Shown here: piece after piece, positions 37,774 through 47,368 of the stretch | Layout: the number at the start of each line of letters is the position of its first letter | Numbering within the stretch: position 1 is the first letter of the stretch | Assembly: GCF_000225825.1 (NCBI RefSeq) | Contig: NZ_AGBX01000001.1 | Location: 310,001-374,000 of the forward strand | DNA from: Brachybacterium squillarum M-6-3 | GTDB lineage: Bacteria; Actinomycetota; Actinomycetes; Actinomycetales; Dermabacteraceae | DNA: 64,000 nt | Direction of reading: 5' to 3' | Notes under the pieces: model-generated | The model's database searches: none | What the model was told of the DNA's origin: nothing | Seen by the model: only the letters and a program-made list of their open reading frames with translations | Translations under genes and position numbers: made by a program

Positions 37774-40032
37774 ATGTCGACACCCACCCCCACCGCCCCC
37801 GACGCCCCCGGCGCCCAGGACGGCATGCGCCGCATCCTGCTGACCGGCGTCACCGGCTTCCTCGGCCAGGCGGTGCTGCGCTCCCTGCTCGAGACCACCG
37901 AGGACACCCACGTCACCGCGGTGGTGCGCCCCAAGGGCTCGGTCTCCGGCCGCAAGCGCCTCGAGGGGCTGCTGCGCAAGCCGGTCTTCGCCGGCTGGGT
38001 CGACCGCATCGGCAAGGAGGCCGCGCTCGAGGTCTTCGCCCGCCGTGTCGGCGTGCTCGAGGGCGACCTCACCGACCTGCCGCCGATCACCGAGCGCGTG
38101 GACGTCGTCATCCACTCCGCATCCTCGGTGTCCTTCGACCCGCCGATCGACGAGGCGTTCCGCACCAACGTCGGCGGCGCCCGCAACCTCTACCAGGCGC
38201 TGCTGGACTCCGGGCAGGACCCGCACGTCATCCACGTCTCCACCGCCTACGTGGGCGGCATCTCCAAGGGCCTGCGCCAGGAGGGGCACTTGGTGCACGA
38301 CGTGGACTGGGCCGCCGAGTTCGCCGCCTCCCAGGACGCCCGCGCCCGGGTCGAGGCCGAGTCCCGCCGCCCCGAGACGCTGCGCTCCCAGATGCGCGCC
38401 GCCCGCCTGCGCGACGGCCGCATGGGCCCCAAGGCCGTGGCCGCCGCCGCCGAGGACGCCCGCCGCGCCTGGGTCGACGAGCGCCTGGTCGACTTCGGCC
38501 GCACCCGCGCCCAGTCCGTCGGCTGGACCGACATCTACACCTTCACCAAGGCGATGGCCGAGCGCGTCGCCGAGGAGATGTGGGCCGACACCGGGCACCG
38601 GGTCTCCTTCGTGCGGCCCTCCATCATCGAGTCCGCCCTGCGCAAGCCCTACCCGGGCTGGATCGACGGCTACAAGGTCGCCGACCCGCTGATCATGGCC
38701 TACGGCCGCGGCGCCCTGCCCGAGTTCCCGGGCCTGGCCGACTCGATCCTCGACATCATCCCCGTCGACTTCGTGGTCAACGTGATCGTCGCCCTGGCCA
38801 CCCAGGACGTCTCGCGCCGCGGCGACGACGCCTACTTCCAGGTGGTCTCCGGCGCCAGCAACCCGCTGCCCTTCCACGAGATGGTCACCGCGGTGCGCGA
38901 GTACTTCACCGCCCAGCCCCTCGAGGACGACAAGGGCCGCCCGATCACCGTGCCCGAGTGGGACTTCCCCGCCGTGGAGATGGTCGAGCAGCGCTTCCGC
39001 GCCAAGGAGATCGCCGCGAAGGCCGGCCAGAGCGTCGTCTCCCGCCTGCCCGCCACCCGCCGCACCCGCGAGTGGACCACCTCCCTGCACAAGGCCGCCT
39101 CCGGGCTGACCACCCTGCGCAAGTACATCGAGCTGTACCGGCAGTACACGAAGACCGAGATGGTCTTCGACGACGCCAACACCAGGGCGCTGCGCGAGGA
39201 GCTCCCGGCCGACTTCCTGGCCGAGCACGACTTCGACGTGACCGCCCTGGACTGGCAGGACTACTTCCGCGACCTGCACCTTCCGGCCGTCACCGAGCTG
39301 ACCAAGGCCTACTCCCGCGGCAAGGCCGCCCAGCGCAAGCGCGCCGACCGTCCGGCCCCGCCGCTGAAGGAGGCCGAGGACGCGCTCGCGGTCTTCGACC
39401 TGGACGGCACCGTGATCGCCTCGAACATCGTGCAGCAGTACCTCTCGGTGGTCCGCGCGACCAAGCCCAAGCGGGTGTGGCCCTCCGAGATCGGCGGCCT
39501 GCTGACCGCCGTGCCGGGCTACCTGCGCGCCGAGAAGCGTGACCGCTCCGAGCTGATCCGCCTGGTCAACCGCCGCTACAAGGGGTACCGCACCGAGGAG
39601 CTGCGGGCCCTGATGAGCGGGGAGCTGGGCCGGACCATCCGCGCCTCCATCCGCCCCGAGGCCCTCGACCTGATCGAGCGCCATCGCGCCGCCGGGCACC
39701 GCACCGTGCTGGTCTCGGGCGCGCTGGACGTGCTGCTCGAGCCGCTGTCGGACCTGTTCGACGAGGTCATCGCTACCCCGATGGACGAGGGCAGCGACGG
39801 CGTGCTGACCGGCTACCTCGCCACTCCACCGCTGGTGGACGAGGCCCGCGGCAACTGGCTGCGCAAGTACGCCGCCTCCCACGGCGCGGACCTGGGCAAG
39901 TCCTACGGGTACGGCGACTCCCACGCGGACGCCGCCTGGCTGGACCTGGTGGGCACCCCCACCGCGATCTCCCCCGACCTGGGCCTCTACGCCGTCGCCA
40001 AGAAGAAGCGCTGGAAGATCCTCGACTGGTGA
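37774..40032 (+). CDS. Fatty acyl-CoA reductase fused to a HAD-IB hydrolase domain
   Basis: This 752-residue two-domain protein begins with an extended-SDR fatty acyl reductase (about 18-480). It shows TGVTGFLGQAVLRSLL (NADP loop), DVVIHSASSVSFD, HVSTAYVGG and the catalytic pair in YTFTKAMAE (about 253). It ends with a HAD-IB domain (about 535-752) carrying the nucleophile motif VFDLDGT, VLVSGALDVLL and GYGDSHADAAWLD. The reductase would supply fatty alcohol for the divergent agpS-like enzyme. The HAD part might remove a phosphate from a lipid intermediate; that role is unknown. GAGGGAA precedes the ATG. Confidence 0.88.
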   Translation: MSTPTPTAPDAPGAQDGMRRILLTGVTGFLGQAVLRSLLETTEDTHVTAVVRPKGSVSGRKRLEGLLRKPVFAGWVDRIGKEAALEVFARRVGVLEGDLTDLPPITERVDVVIHSASSVSFDPPIDEAFRTNVGGARNLYQALLDSGQDPHVIHVSTAYVGGISKGLRQEGHLVHDVDWAAEFAASQDARARVEAESRRPETLRSQMRAARLRDGRMGPKAVAAAAEDARRAWVDERLVDFGRTRAQSVGWTDIYTFTKAMAERVAEEMWADTGHRVSFVRPSIIESALRKPYPGWIDGYKVADPLIMAYGRGALPEFPGLADSILDIIPVDFVVNVIVALATQDVSRRGDDAYFQVVSGASNPLPFHEMVTAVREYFTAQPLEDDKGRPITVPEWDFPAVEMVEQRFRAKEIAAKAGQSVVSRLPATRRTREWTTSLHKAASGLTTLRKYIELYRQYTKTEMVFDDANTRALREELPADFLAEHDFDVTALDWQDYFRDLHLPAVTELTKAYSRGKAAQRKRADRPAPPLKEAEDALAVFDLDGTVIASNIVQQYLSVVRATKPKRVWPSEIGGLLTAVPGYLRAEKRDRSELIRLVNRRYKGYRTEELRALMSGELGRTIRASIRPEALDLIERHRAAGHRTVLVSGALDVLLEPLSDLFDEVIATPMDEGSDGVLTGYLATPPLVDEARGNWLRKYAASHGADLGKSYGYGDSHADAAWLDLVGTPTAISPDLGLYAVAKKKRWKILDW

Positions 40033-40065
40033 GATCGGGCATCGCCGGGCAGCACTGAGAAAGGG

Positions 40066-40578
40066 ATGCCGGTGTGCGATCCCACCGGGCCGACGCACCG
40101 CACCCTGGCCCCGTGCATCATCCGAGCACACTGGCCCTGCCCGCCGGCGCCCGCGTCCCGAGCAGGCCGGTCGCGCGCCGGCGCCGGATCGCTGCGACCG
40201 CCGAACACCTGGGCGTTGCCCCATGGTGCGGATCTCCGCACCTGGCCGGAGCCGGACCCGATCGCCTCGCCCGAGCTCGCTCTCCGGCATGCGCTGGGGT
40301 GCCTGGACGGGGAGTCTGCCGCGGTCGTGCTGGAGTCCGCGCTCTCCCTCCGCCTCGTGGACCCCACGGTCGCCGAGGAGACGCCGGCGATGGCCCCGGT
40401 ACGGGTGCGGCGACGGGTGGGCGAGGTCTCCACCGCGAGCGAGTCCGGCTCGGAGACGCGGACGGTCCGGGCTCTGCGACGCCAGGGCTTTCGCGTGCAC
40501 CAGCAGGTGTACGTGGAGGAGGTCGGCTTCATCGATGCACTGGCCGGAGGACTGCTGAAAACCTGGGAGCTCGAGTGA
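40066..40578 (+). pseudogene. Broken DUF559/AbiEi-like gene remnant
   Basis: The frame reads GCLDGESAAVVLESALSLRLV and then SGSETRTVRALRRQGFRVHQQV, as in actinobacterial proteins with a C-terminal DUF559 (Vsr-like) nuclease domain. The sequence stops soon after GFIDAL, before the nuclease core (the Asp/Glu residues that follow in intact homologues). The N-terminal part seems to continue in another frame (LALPAGARVPSRPVA from 40131 on), implying a frameshift. The remnant borders an acquired ABC and two-component segment. Confidence 0.6.
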
Positions 40579-40595
40579 ATATTGACCGTTTTGGC

Positions 40596-40647
40596 GGGAA
40601 CTTCACGGTCCGAGGACCATGCGGGGTGCCCGGCACGTGAAGTTCCC
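40596..40647. repeat. Inverted repeat with two internal hairpins (three-way junction)
   Basis: Perfect 12-bp arms GGGAACTTCACG (40596-40607) and CGTGAAGTTCCC (40636-40647) enclose two small hairpins, GGTC/GACC (40607-40618) and CGGG/CCCG (40622-40632). It lies at the left boundary of the ABC/two-component segment, 46 bp beyond the ABC ATPase stop. It could be a terminator, a mobile-element end or a regulatory RNA fold. Confidence 0.7.
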
Positions 40648-40692
40648 ACAACTTCCCGGTGCTACTTTTCTCTCATCGTTCCGCCGTCCAGC

Positions 40693-41409
40693 TCAGTGTG
40701 TGAGCGCGTGCCCTGAGACAGGGGTGGTGATGCGGCCGTCGATGACGGTGACGAGGTTATCCAGGGCGTCGCGATGCACGAGGTCGTGGGTGACGAGCAC
40801 GGTGGCGGTGTCGCGTTCATGGGTGAGGCGGGCGATGAGCTGCATGATCTCGGCACCGCGTTCCTGATCCAAGGCGCTCGTCGGCTCGTCGACGAGCAGC
40901 ACCTCGGGTTCGTGGACGAGGCCGCGGGCGATGGCCACCCGTTGCCGTTGCCCGCCAGAGAGCTGATGGGGGCGCTTGTCGGCATGCTCGGTGAGACCGA
41001 CCGCGTCGAGCAGCTCCTCGACTCGGGAGTCGATCCTCCCGCGCCTGTTCCGGTTGGTGCCACCGCCGAGCCGGCCCATGACCTGGAGTTGCTCGCGCCC
41101 CGTGAGCGCCGGAAGCAGGTTCGACTGCTGGAAGACGATGCCGATGCGCTCACGGCGCAGTTCCGTGGCCTCGCGCTTCGAGAGCTGGGCGGCGTCGATC
41201 AAGTCCGACTCGTTCCCGATGAGGACGCCGCCGGAATCGGGGCGGATCAGGGTCGCGGCGACGGCCAGAATGCTGGATTTGCCCGATCCGGAGGGGCCGG
41301 TGATGCCGGTGACCGTGCCGTTGTCTCCGCGGAGGGTGACGTCATCGACGGCGGTGATGCGGTTGTCCCCGTCGGGGAAGGTGAGGGTGACGTTCTGCAG
41401 TTCGATCAT
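40693..41409 (-). CDS. ABC transporter ATP-binding protein (MacB/LolD-like exporter family)
   Basis: This 238-residue ATPase has Walker [10 protein letters not shown] (about 39-47), Q-loop FQQSNLL, signature LSGGQRQRVAIARGL, Walker [13 protein letters not shown] and the H-loop THD. Its class (with SNLLPALTGREQL) is that of MacB/FtsE/LolD exporters that pair with FtsX-fold permeases. It is co-transcribed with the permease (4-bp overlap). The substrate is unknown; peptide antibiotics or lipids are typical for systems next to NarL-type two-component genes. Confidence 0.93.
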   Translation of the reverse strand: MIELQNVTLTFPDGDNRITAVDDVTLRGDNGTVTGITGPSGSGKSSILAVAATLIRPDSGGVLIGNESDLIDAAQLSKREATELRRERIGIVFQQSNLLPALTGREQLQVMGRLGGGTNRNRRGRIDSRVEELLDAVGLTEHADKRPHQLSGGQRQRVAIARGLVHEPEVLLVDEPTSALDQERGAEIMQLIARLTHERDTATVLVTHDLVHRDALDNLVTVIDGRITTPVSGHALTH

Positions 41410-42497
41410 CGGTTGCTCCCAAGGGCTGTCAGGGGGTCGGCTTTGGTCACGGAGCGCAGCGCGAACGCCGCTCCTGCAAGGCCCAGCACCGCCATCACGA
41501 CGGCGGGGGCGAGAGTGGTCAGCGGGCTCACGACGAACGGCAGCGCCTGTCCCGCGAGCGTCCCAAGCCCGACCACGGCCACAAGGCCGACCCCGATCCC
41601 GGCGGCGAGCACGATGAAGGCTTGCCCGAGGGAGTCACGCACGAGCGACCCGGTCGTGGCCCCCAATGCTTTGAGCACGGCGATGTCGCCTGCGCGTTGC
41701 ATCGTCCAGACGGTGAAGAACGCGCCGACGACGAGCGCGGAGATCCCGAAGAGCATCACGATCATGAGCCCGAGCGACCCGATCTCGGACTGGAATGCCT
41801 CCAATGCGGTCAGACTCGTCAACGGCGTTTCCGCGACCGTGACCGTGTCGGAACCAACGGCCTCCCAGTCTGCGTCGCCGGTGACGGCGAGCACCGTGGC
41901 CTCGCCGGTGCCGCCGACGCGTGTGCTGGCCTCGCTCCACGCATCCGGGTTCATGACGATGACCGGGGTGTGGCTGTACCAGAGATCCTCGCCGATAGCG
42001 GCGACGGTGAAGTCGTTGTCGGTGATCGAGATCGTGTCACCGACCTCGACACCGAGGTCGTCGGCGGCACCGGATGAGAGGCCGACCTCGGTATCGGAAT
42101 CCGGGGTGAGCTCGAACAGCGGGTTCGAACCGGTGGCCGGAGCGTCCTGAGGCAGCCCGTAGAGGGCAACCCCGGTCGGGTCTTCGGTGTCGCCGGCTGA
42201 AGCCCGCGACTGGACGATCCCGATCGGTATCACCGACTCGACGCCATCTGCCTGTTCCCACGTCTGCACAGTGTCCTCGTCGAGGGAGGAGGTTGCGAAG
42301 CTCGGGTCACTGTTCTCGGGCTGCTGCAGCACGAGACGGTCTCCGGGCAGCTGCAGCACCGAGGAGATGTTCTGGGCGGCAAGTCCTCCGGTGAGGCCTG
42401 AGAGGAAGCCGACGAGCAGGGTGATCAGGGCGACGACGGCCCCGATGAGGAGGAACCGGCCGCGGGCGAACCGCAGCTCTCTCCACGCGACGAACAC
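41406..42497 (-). CDS. FtsX-domain ABC transporter permease
   Basis: This 363-residue permease has an N-terminal membrane helix (residues about 14-40, FLLIGAVVALITLLVGFLSG), a large extracytoplasmic MacB-like domain (about 45-235) and three C-terminal helices forming the FtsX domain. The GTG start at 42497 is chosen because AAAGG lies about 7 bp upstream and the protein then starts VFVAWRELRFARGRF, a typical cytoplasmic lead-in. It partners the ATPase gene. G+C is lower than in neighbouring host genes. Confidence 0.88.
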   Translation of the reverse strand: MFVAWRELRFARGRFLLIGAVVALITLLVGFLSGLTGGLAAQNISSVLQLPGDRLVLQQPENSDPSFATSSLDEDTVQTWEQADGVESVIPIGIVQSRASAGDTEDPTGVALYGLPQDAPATGSNPLFELTPDSDTEVGLSSGAADDLGVEVGDTISITDNDFTVAAIGEDLWYSHTPVIVMNPDAWSEASTRVGGTGEATVLAVTGDADWEAVGSDTVTVAETPLTSLTALEAFQSEIGSLGLMIVMLFGISALVVGAFFTVWTMQRAGDIAVLKALGATTGSLVRDSLGQAFIVLAAGIGVGLVAVVGLGTLAGQALPFVVSPLTTLAPAVVMAVLGLAGAAFALRSVTKADPLTALGSNR

Positions 42498-42647
42498 GAT
42501 GATGCCTTTCCGCTCGAACACTCTGCCCGAGCTGCTCGTCAACCCTCCTTTCAAGGGGTGTGGTCGGGCATCGCCTGAACCGTGGGATTCGCGGTCAAAC
42601 TTTCGGTTGATGGCCCGGAAACGCGGTTCGCATAGGCTTGAGCCGTC

Positions 42648-43844
42648 ATGCCGCACTCGACCCTCGCCCCGGTGTTCACCGGCCTCCGCTTCGGCCTCCA
42701 TGCTCTCCTGATCGGGCTCGCGGGCTTCGCGGTCGTACGCGCATTCGTCGTCTTCTCTCCGGTCGCACCATGGACGCTGGTCGTCGGGGTCGCATTCGTC
42801 GCGGTCTACCTCGCCGGCGCATGGGCGGCGCGTTCCGGCCGCGCAGCAGGTTCGTCCGGTCGCAGGTTCGCGGTCGTCTGGGTGGCCGCGCTGACCCTGT
42901 TGTGGGCGGTGCTGACGTGGTTGAGCCCCGAGGGGGCGTACCTGGTCTTCCCCCTGTTCTTCCTCCACCTCCATGTCCTGCCTGGCTCCGGAGGGGTCGC
43001 CGCGATCGTGATCACGACCGCGTTCTCGATCCTCGCCCTCGGGCTGCATCTCGGGTTCAGCGTCGGCGGGGTGATCGGGCCGCTCGTCGGCGCCGGTGTC
43101 GCCCTTCTGATCGGGCTCGCCTACCGCGCACTGCGGCGTGAGGCCGAGGAACGCGAACGTCTCCTGACCGAGCTGATCCATACCCGGCAGCAGCTTGCCG
43201 AGACCGAACGCGAACAAGGCGCTCTCGCGGAGCGTGCGCGCCTGGCTCGCGAGATCCACGACACCGTCGCCCAGGGCCTGTCCTCGATTCAGATGCTGCT
43301 GCGCGCCGCCGAACGCGACACCCCCGAACCCGGCGCCGCGTACCTGGAACTGGCACGCGAGACCGCCGCAGATAGCCTCTCCGAGACGAGACAGATGATC
43401 CGCGAGCTCACCCCCGCCCGGCTCGATGACGGTCTCGCCGCCGCGTTGCGCAGGCTCGGACAGGAACAGACCGACCGTGCGTCGTTGCCCGTCGAGGTGG
43501 CCGCTGAGGATCTCGATCTGCCGATGGGCACCCAGACCGCGCTGCTGCGCATCGCCCAGGGCGCGGTGTCGAACGCGATCCGCCACGCGGACGCCACCCG
43601 GATCGCCGTCGAGCTCGCATGCGAGGACGACGCAGTGTCATTGGTCGTATGCGACAACGGGCAGGGCTTCGACGTGTCCTCGGCCGTCGCCGACTCTCAC
43701 GAGGCCGATTCCTTCGGACTGCAGGCTATGCGTGAGCGTGTCGAACAGCTTGACGGCGCCCTCGCCATCACCTCGGCACCCGGTGACGGCACCTCGGTCA
43801 CCGCACGTCTGCCGCTCCCGACAGGAAGCGGGGCGTTCTCATGA
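42648..43844 (+). CDS. Sensor histidine kinase (NarL/DesK type)
   Basis: This 398-residue membrane sensor has about five helices (residues 15-150) and a coiled coil. The HisKA_3 dimerisation domain contains the phospho-accepting His in LAREIHDTVAQGLSSIQ (about residue 201). The HATPase domain shows NAIRHADATRI and VCDNGQGFD. The domain order is that of NarX/DesK-like kinases. It overlaps the response-regulator gene by 4 bp and is divergent from the ABC genes, which it probably controls. Confidence 0.92.
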   Translation: MPHSTLAPVFTGLRFGLHALLIGLAGFAVVRAFVVFSPVAPWTLVVGVAFVAVYLAGAWAARSGRAAGSSGRRFAVVWVAALTLLWAVLTWLSPEGAYLVFPLFFLHLHVLPGSGGVAAIVITTAFSILALGLHLGFSVGGVIGPLVGAGVALLIGLAYRALRREAEERERLLTELIHTRQQLAETEREQGALAERARLAREIHDTVAQGLSSIQMLLRAAERDTPEPGAAYLELARETAADSLSETRQMIRELTPARLDDGLAAALRRLGQEQTDRASLPVEVAAEDLDLPMGTQTALLRIAQGAVSNAIRHADATRIAVELACEDDAVSLVVCDNGQGFDVSSAVADSHEADSFGLQAMRERVEQLDGALAITSAPGDGTSVTARLPLPTGSGAFS

Positions 43845-44461
43845 TCCGGATCGGGCTCGCGGACGACCACCCCGTCGTCCGCGCCGGGCTCCGCGCCATG
43901 CTCTCAGGTGACCCCGACCTTGACATGATCGGGGAAGCGGTAACCCCTGACGATGCCGTTGCCCTCGCAACCGATCTGACACCGGACGTGGTGCTCATGG
44001 ATTTGCAGTTCGGCACCGACCAGACCGGGGCTGATGCGACCCGCCGTATTCGCGCTCTGCCGAACCCGCCAGCGGTGCTGGTGCTCACGAATTACGACAC
44101 CGACAGCGACATCCTCGACGCGGTCGAGGCCGGTGCTAGCGGTTATCTCCTCAAGGACGCCCCGCCCGAGGAGCTCATCGCCGCGATTCATGCTGCTGCC
44201 TCGGGCGAGACTGCTCTCGCCCCTGCGATCGCGGGTCGCCTGCTCGCCCGGATGCGCTCCCCGCAGCCCAGCCTCAGCGCCCGCGAGACCGAAGTGCTGC
44301 GGCTCGTCGCCGACGGCGCAACGAACAACGAGATCGCGGCTCAGCTGCACATCAGCGACGCGACCGTGAAATCACACCTCGTGCACATCTACACGAAGCT
44401 CGACGTCCCCTCCCGCACCGCTGCCGTCGCGACCGCACGCGACACCGGTCTCCTGAGATAG
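43841..44461 (+). CDS. LuxR/NarL-family response regulator
   Basis: This 206-residue regulator has an N-terminal receiver domain (about 1-120) with LADDHPVVRAGL, phospho-acceptor Asp in DVVLMDLQFG (about residue 52) and the GYLLKDAPPEELI lysine. A C-terminal LuxR HTH (about 140-205) has LSARETEVLRLVADGATNNEIA and SDATVKSHLVHIYTKL. It is coupled to the sensor kinase. Its likely targets are the divergent ABC exporter genes. Confidence 0.94.
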   Translation: MIRIGLADDHPVVRAGLRAMLSGDPDLDMIGEAVTPDDAVALATDLTPDVVLMDLQFGTDQTGADATRRIRALPNPPAVLVLTNYDTDSDILDAVEAGASGYLLKDAPPEELIAAIHAAASGETALAPAIAGRLLARMRSPQPSLSARETEVLRLVADGATNNEIAAQLHISDATVKSHLVHIYTKLDVPSRTAAVATARDTGLLR

Positions 44462-44567
44462 AGGCGTACTCGGCCTTCTTGCTCTGGATTCTGTGACAGC
44501 GACCTGGGCGTAGATGCTCTCGTGTGGGTCGGCCGGTGGGAAGGGCGCCGGTGGTGCAGGAGCTCGG

Positions 44568-45373
<806 letters not shown>

Positions 45374-45374
<1 letters not shown>

Positions 45375-46330
45375 CAGGACTCCACGGAGGGCATCGGGCG
45401 GGCAGGGGGGAGGATCGGGCGGCCGCCCTTGGGGGCGGTGGTGCGGCGGTCGTCGAAGCCGCGGCCGAAGTACCGCTCCAGGAAGTGCTGGCCCACCATC
45501 AGCACGCTGGTGATGGCGAGGTACCAGATGGCGGCGACCAGCAGCAGCGGGATCGGCGCGTAGAGCTTGTTGGCGATCGCGTTGGTGGCGAAGGTGAGGT
45601 CGAGCGTGAAGGGCACCGCGAGCACCAGCGAGGTGGTCTTCAGCATGCCGATGGTCTCGTTGCCCAGCGGCGGCACGATCACGCGCATGGCCTGCGGGAT
45701 CACGATGCGGCGGAGGATCTTGCCGTTGCCCATGCCGAGCGCCTTGGCGGCCTCCGACTGGCCCCTGCCCACGGAGTTCAGGCCGGAGCGGATGATCTCC
45801 GCGAGGTAGGCGCCCTCGTTCAGGCCGAGGCCCACGACGGCCGCCCAGAAGGCTGGGAAGTAGTCGCGGGTCTCGAGGGCGAACAGCTCGGGACCGAAGG
45901 GCACGCCGACGGCCAGCCGCGGCACGATCACGGTGAACAGGCCCCAGAACACGAGCTGGGTGTACACGGGGGTTCCGCGGAAGACGAAGATGTACGCCCA
46001 GGAGACGCCGCGCAGCACCGGGTTCTCGCTGCGACGCATGATGGCGGCGGCGAGCGCGACGGCGGTGCCGAGGATCATCGCCAGCACGGTGATCAGCAGG
46101 GTCCAGCCGACGCCCTGGACCACCTTGATGTCCAGGATGTAGGCGGCGACGGTCGGCCAGTCGAAGACCTCGTTGGTGACCAGGAAGTTGATCAGGCCGA
46201 GGGCGAGGATCGCGACGATGACGGCGCTGATCCAGGTGCCGGGCCGGGGGCTGCGGCGGGCGCGGATCCGACCGGGGATCGGGTCCTCCTGGCCGGCGGA
46301 CGTGGCGGGGGCTGCGGGTGCTGTGCTCAC
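45374..46330 (-). CDS. Polar amino-acid ABC transporter permease
   Basis: This 318-residue HisM/GlnP-type permease has about five to six helices. It carries the EAA-loop ([25 protein letters not shown]) that docks the ATPase, plus [18 protein letters not shown] and [18 protein letters not shown]. The GTG at 46330 overlaps the binding-protein stop (GTGA). The N-terminal 30 residues are a Pro/Ala/Arg-rich cytoplasmic lead. A single permease gene suggests a homodimer. Confidence 0.93.
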
Positions 46331-47259
46331 TGCTGGGGGTCCACTTCCGAGGTCTCGATCATGCCGTTCTCGTTGCCCCAGGCCGCGAGGATCTCGCGCA
46401 GGGTGCCGTTGTCGATCAGGTGCTGGACGGCGCCGCGGAGGGCCTCGGCGAGCTCCGGCTGGTCCTTGGCGACGACGATGCCGTTCAGGGCGGCGTCCTC
46501 GATGTCGCCGAGCTGCTCGAGGGTGCCCCGGGACTTGTCCACCGCGTAGGCCACGACCGGGGAGTCCCCGATCAGCACGTCGGCCTTGCCGCCGGCGACG
46601 GCGGTGGCGGCATCGGCGTTGCCCACGTAGGGCTGGTCGACGATGCCGGCGCCGCCGTCCTCGCGGCAGGCCGCGTCGCGCTCGACGACCACGTCGTCCA
46701 TGTAGGTCCCGACCTGGTGGGCGACGCTGGCGCCGCAGAGGTCGGTGGTGACCACGTCGTAGGGGTTGCCGGAGGCGACGGCGTAGCTCATGCCGGCGGA
46801 GAAGTAGGAGACCATCGAGACCTCCTCGAGCCGCTCCGCGTTGATGGTGAAGCTGGAGATGCCGACGTCGTAGGTGGCGCCGATCGAGGGGATGATCTGC
46901 GCGAACACCGCGGACTCGGTGCGGGTGGAGAGGCCGAGGACGACCCCGATGGCGGCGAGGATGTCCATGTCGTAGCCCACGGCGCCGCCGTCGGAGCCGA
47001 CGAACTCGCCGGGGGCGTAGTTCAGGGCGGCGCCGTTGACCAGCTCGCCGCGCTCGCGGATGTCCCCGGGGACGAGGTCGGCGAGCTCGGGGACCTCTTC
47101 GAGGCCGCTGAGGTCGATGTCGGGGATCGCGTTGGTCTCGGCGTCCAGGCGCTCGGAGGCGCGGGTGCACGCGCCGAGGGCCGGGGCCACGGCGGTGGCC
47201 CCGAGCGCGAGCGGCAGGGCGCGGAGGAGGGTGCGCCGTGGGGGACGGGATGCGTTCAC
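46327..47259 (-). CDS. Amino-acid ABC transporter substrate-binding lipoprotein
   Basis: This 310-residue SBP_bac_3-family lipoprotein starts at GTG 47259 with an Arg-rich n-region, then [17 protein letters not shown], the lipobox. The mature part shows [40 protein letters not shown] and [15 protein letters not shown], features of cystine, glutamate and related amino-acid binders. It is the first gene of the importer operon. The ligand is not evident from sequence. Confidence 0.92.
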   Translation of the reverse strand: MNASRPPRRTLLRALPLALGATAVAPALGACTRASERLDAETNAIPDIDLSGLEEVPELADLVPGDIRERGELVNGAALNYAPGEFVGSDGGAVGYDMDILAAIGVVLGLSTRTESAVFAQIIPSIGATYDVGISSFTINAERLEEVSMVSYFSAGMSYAVASGNPYDVVTTDLCGASVAHQVGTYMDDVVVERDAACREDGGAGIVDQPYVGNADAATAVAGGKADVLIGDSPVVAYAVDKSRGTLEQLGDIEDAALNGIVVAKDQPELAEALRGAVQHLIDNGTLREILAAWGNENGMIETSEVDPQQ

Positions 47260-47368
47260 GACTGGAAGCTTATGCAGTCCAATGCAAGGTGACAAATCCG
47301 TAGCGGGCCGAAGGGGACGTGGCTCACGCCGCACCCCCGGTCCCACGCGCGCCCGGGACCGGAGGAGC

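Noticed and set aside
37666..40500. 944-codon minus-strand open frame opposite the acyl-CoA reductase
   Set aside because: Antisense shadow with Val/Gly/Leu/His repetition; the plus-strand protein has clear domains and a ribosome-binding site.
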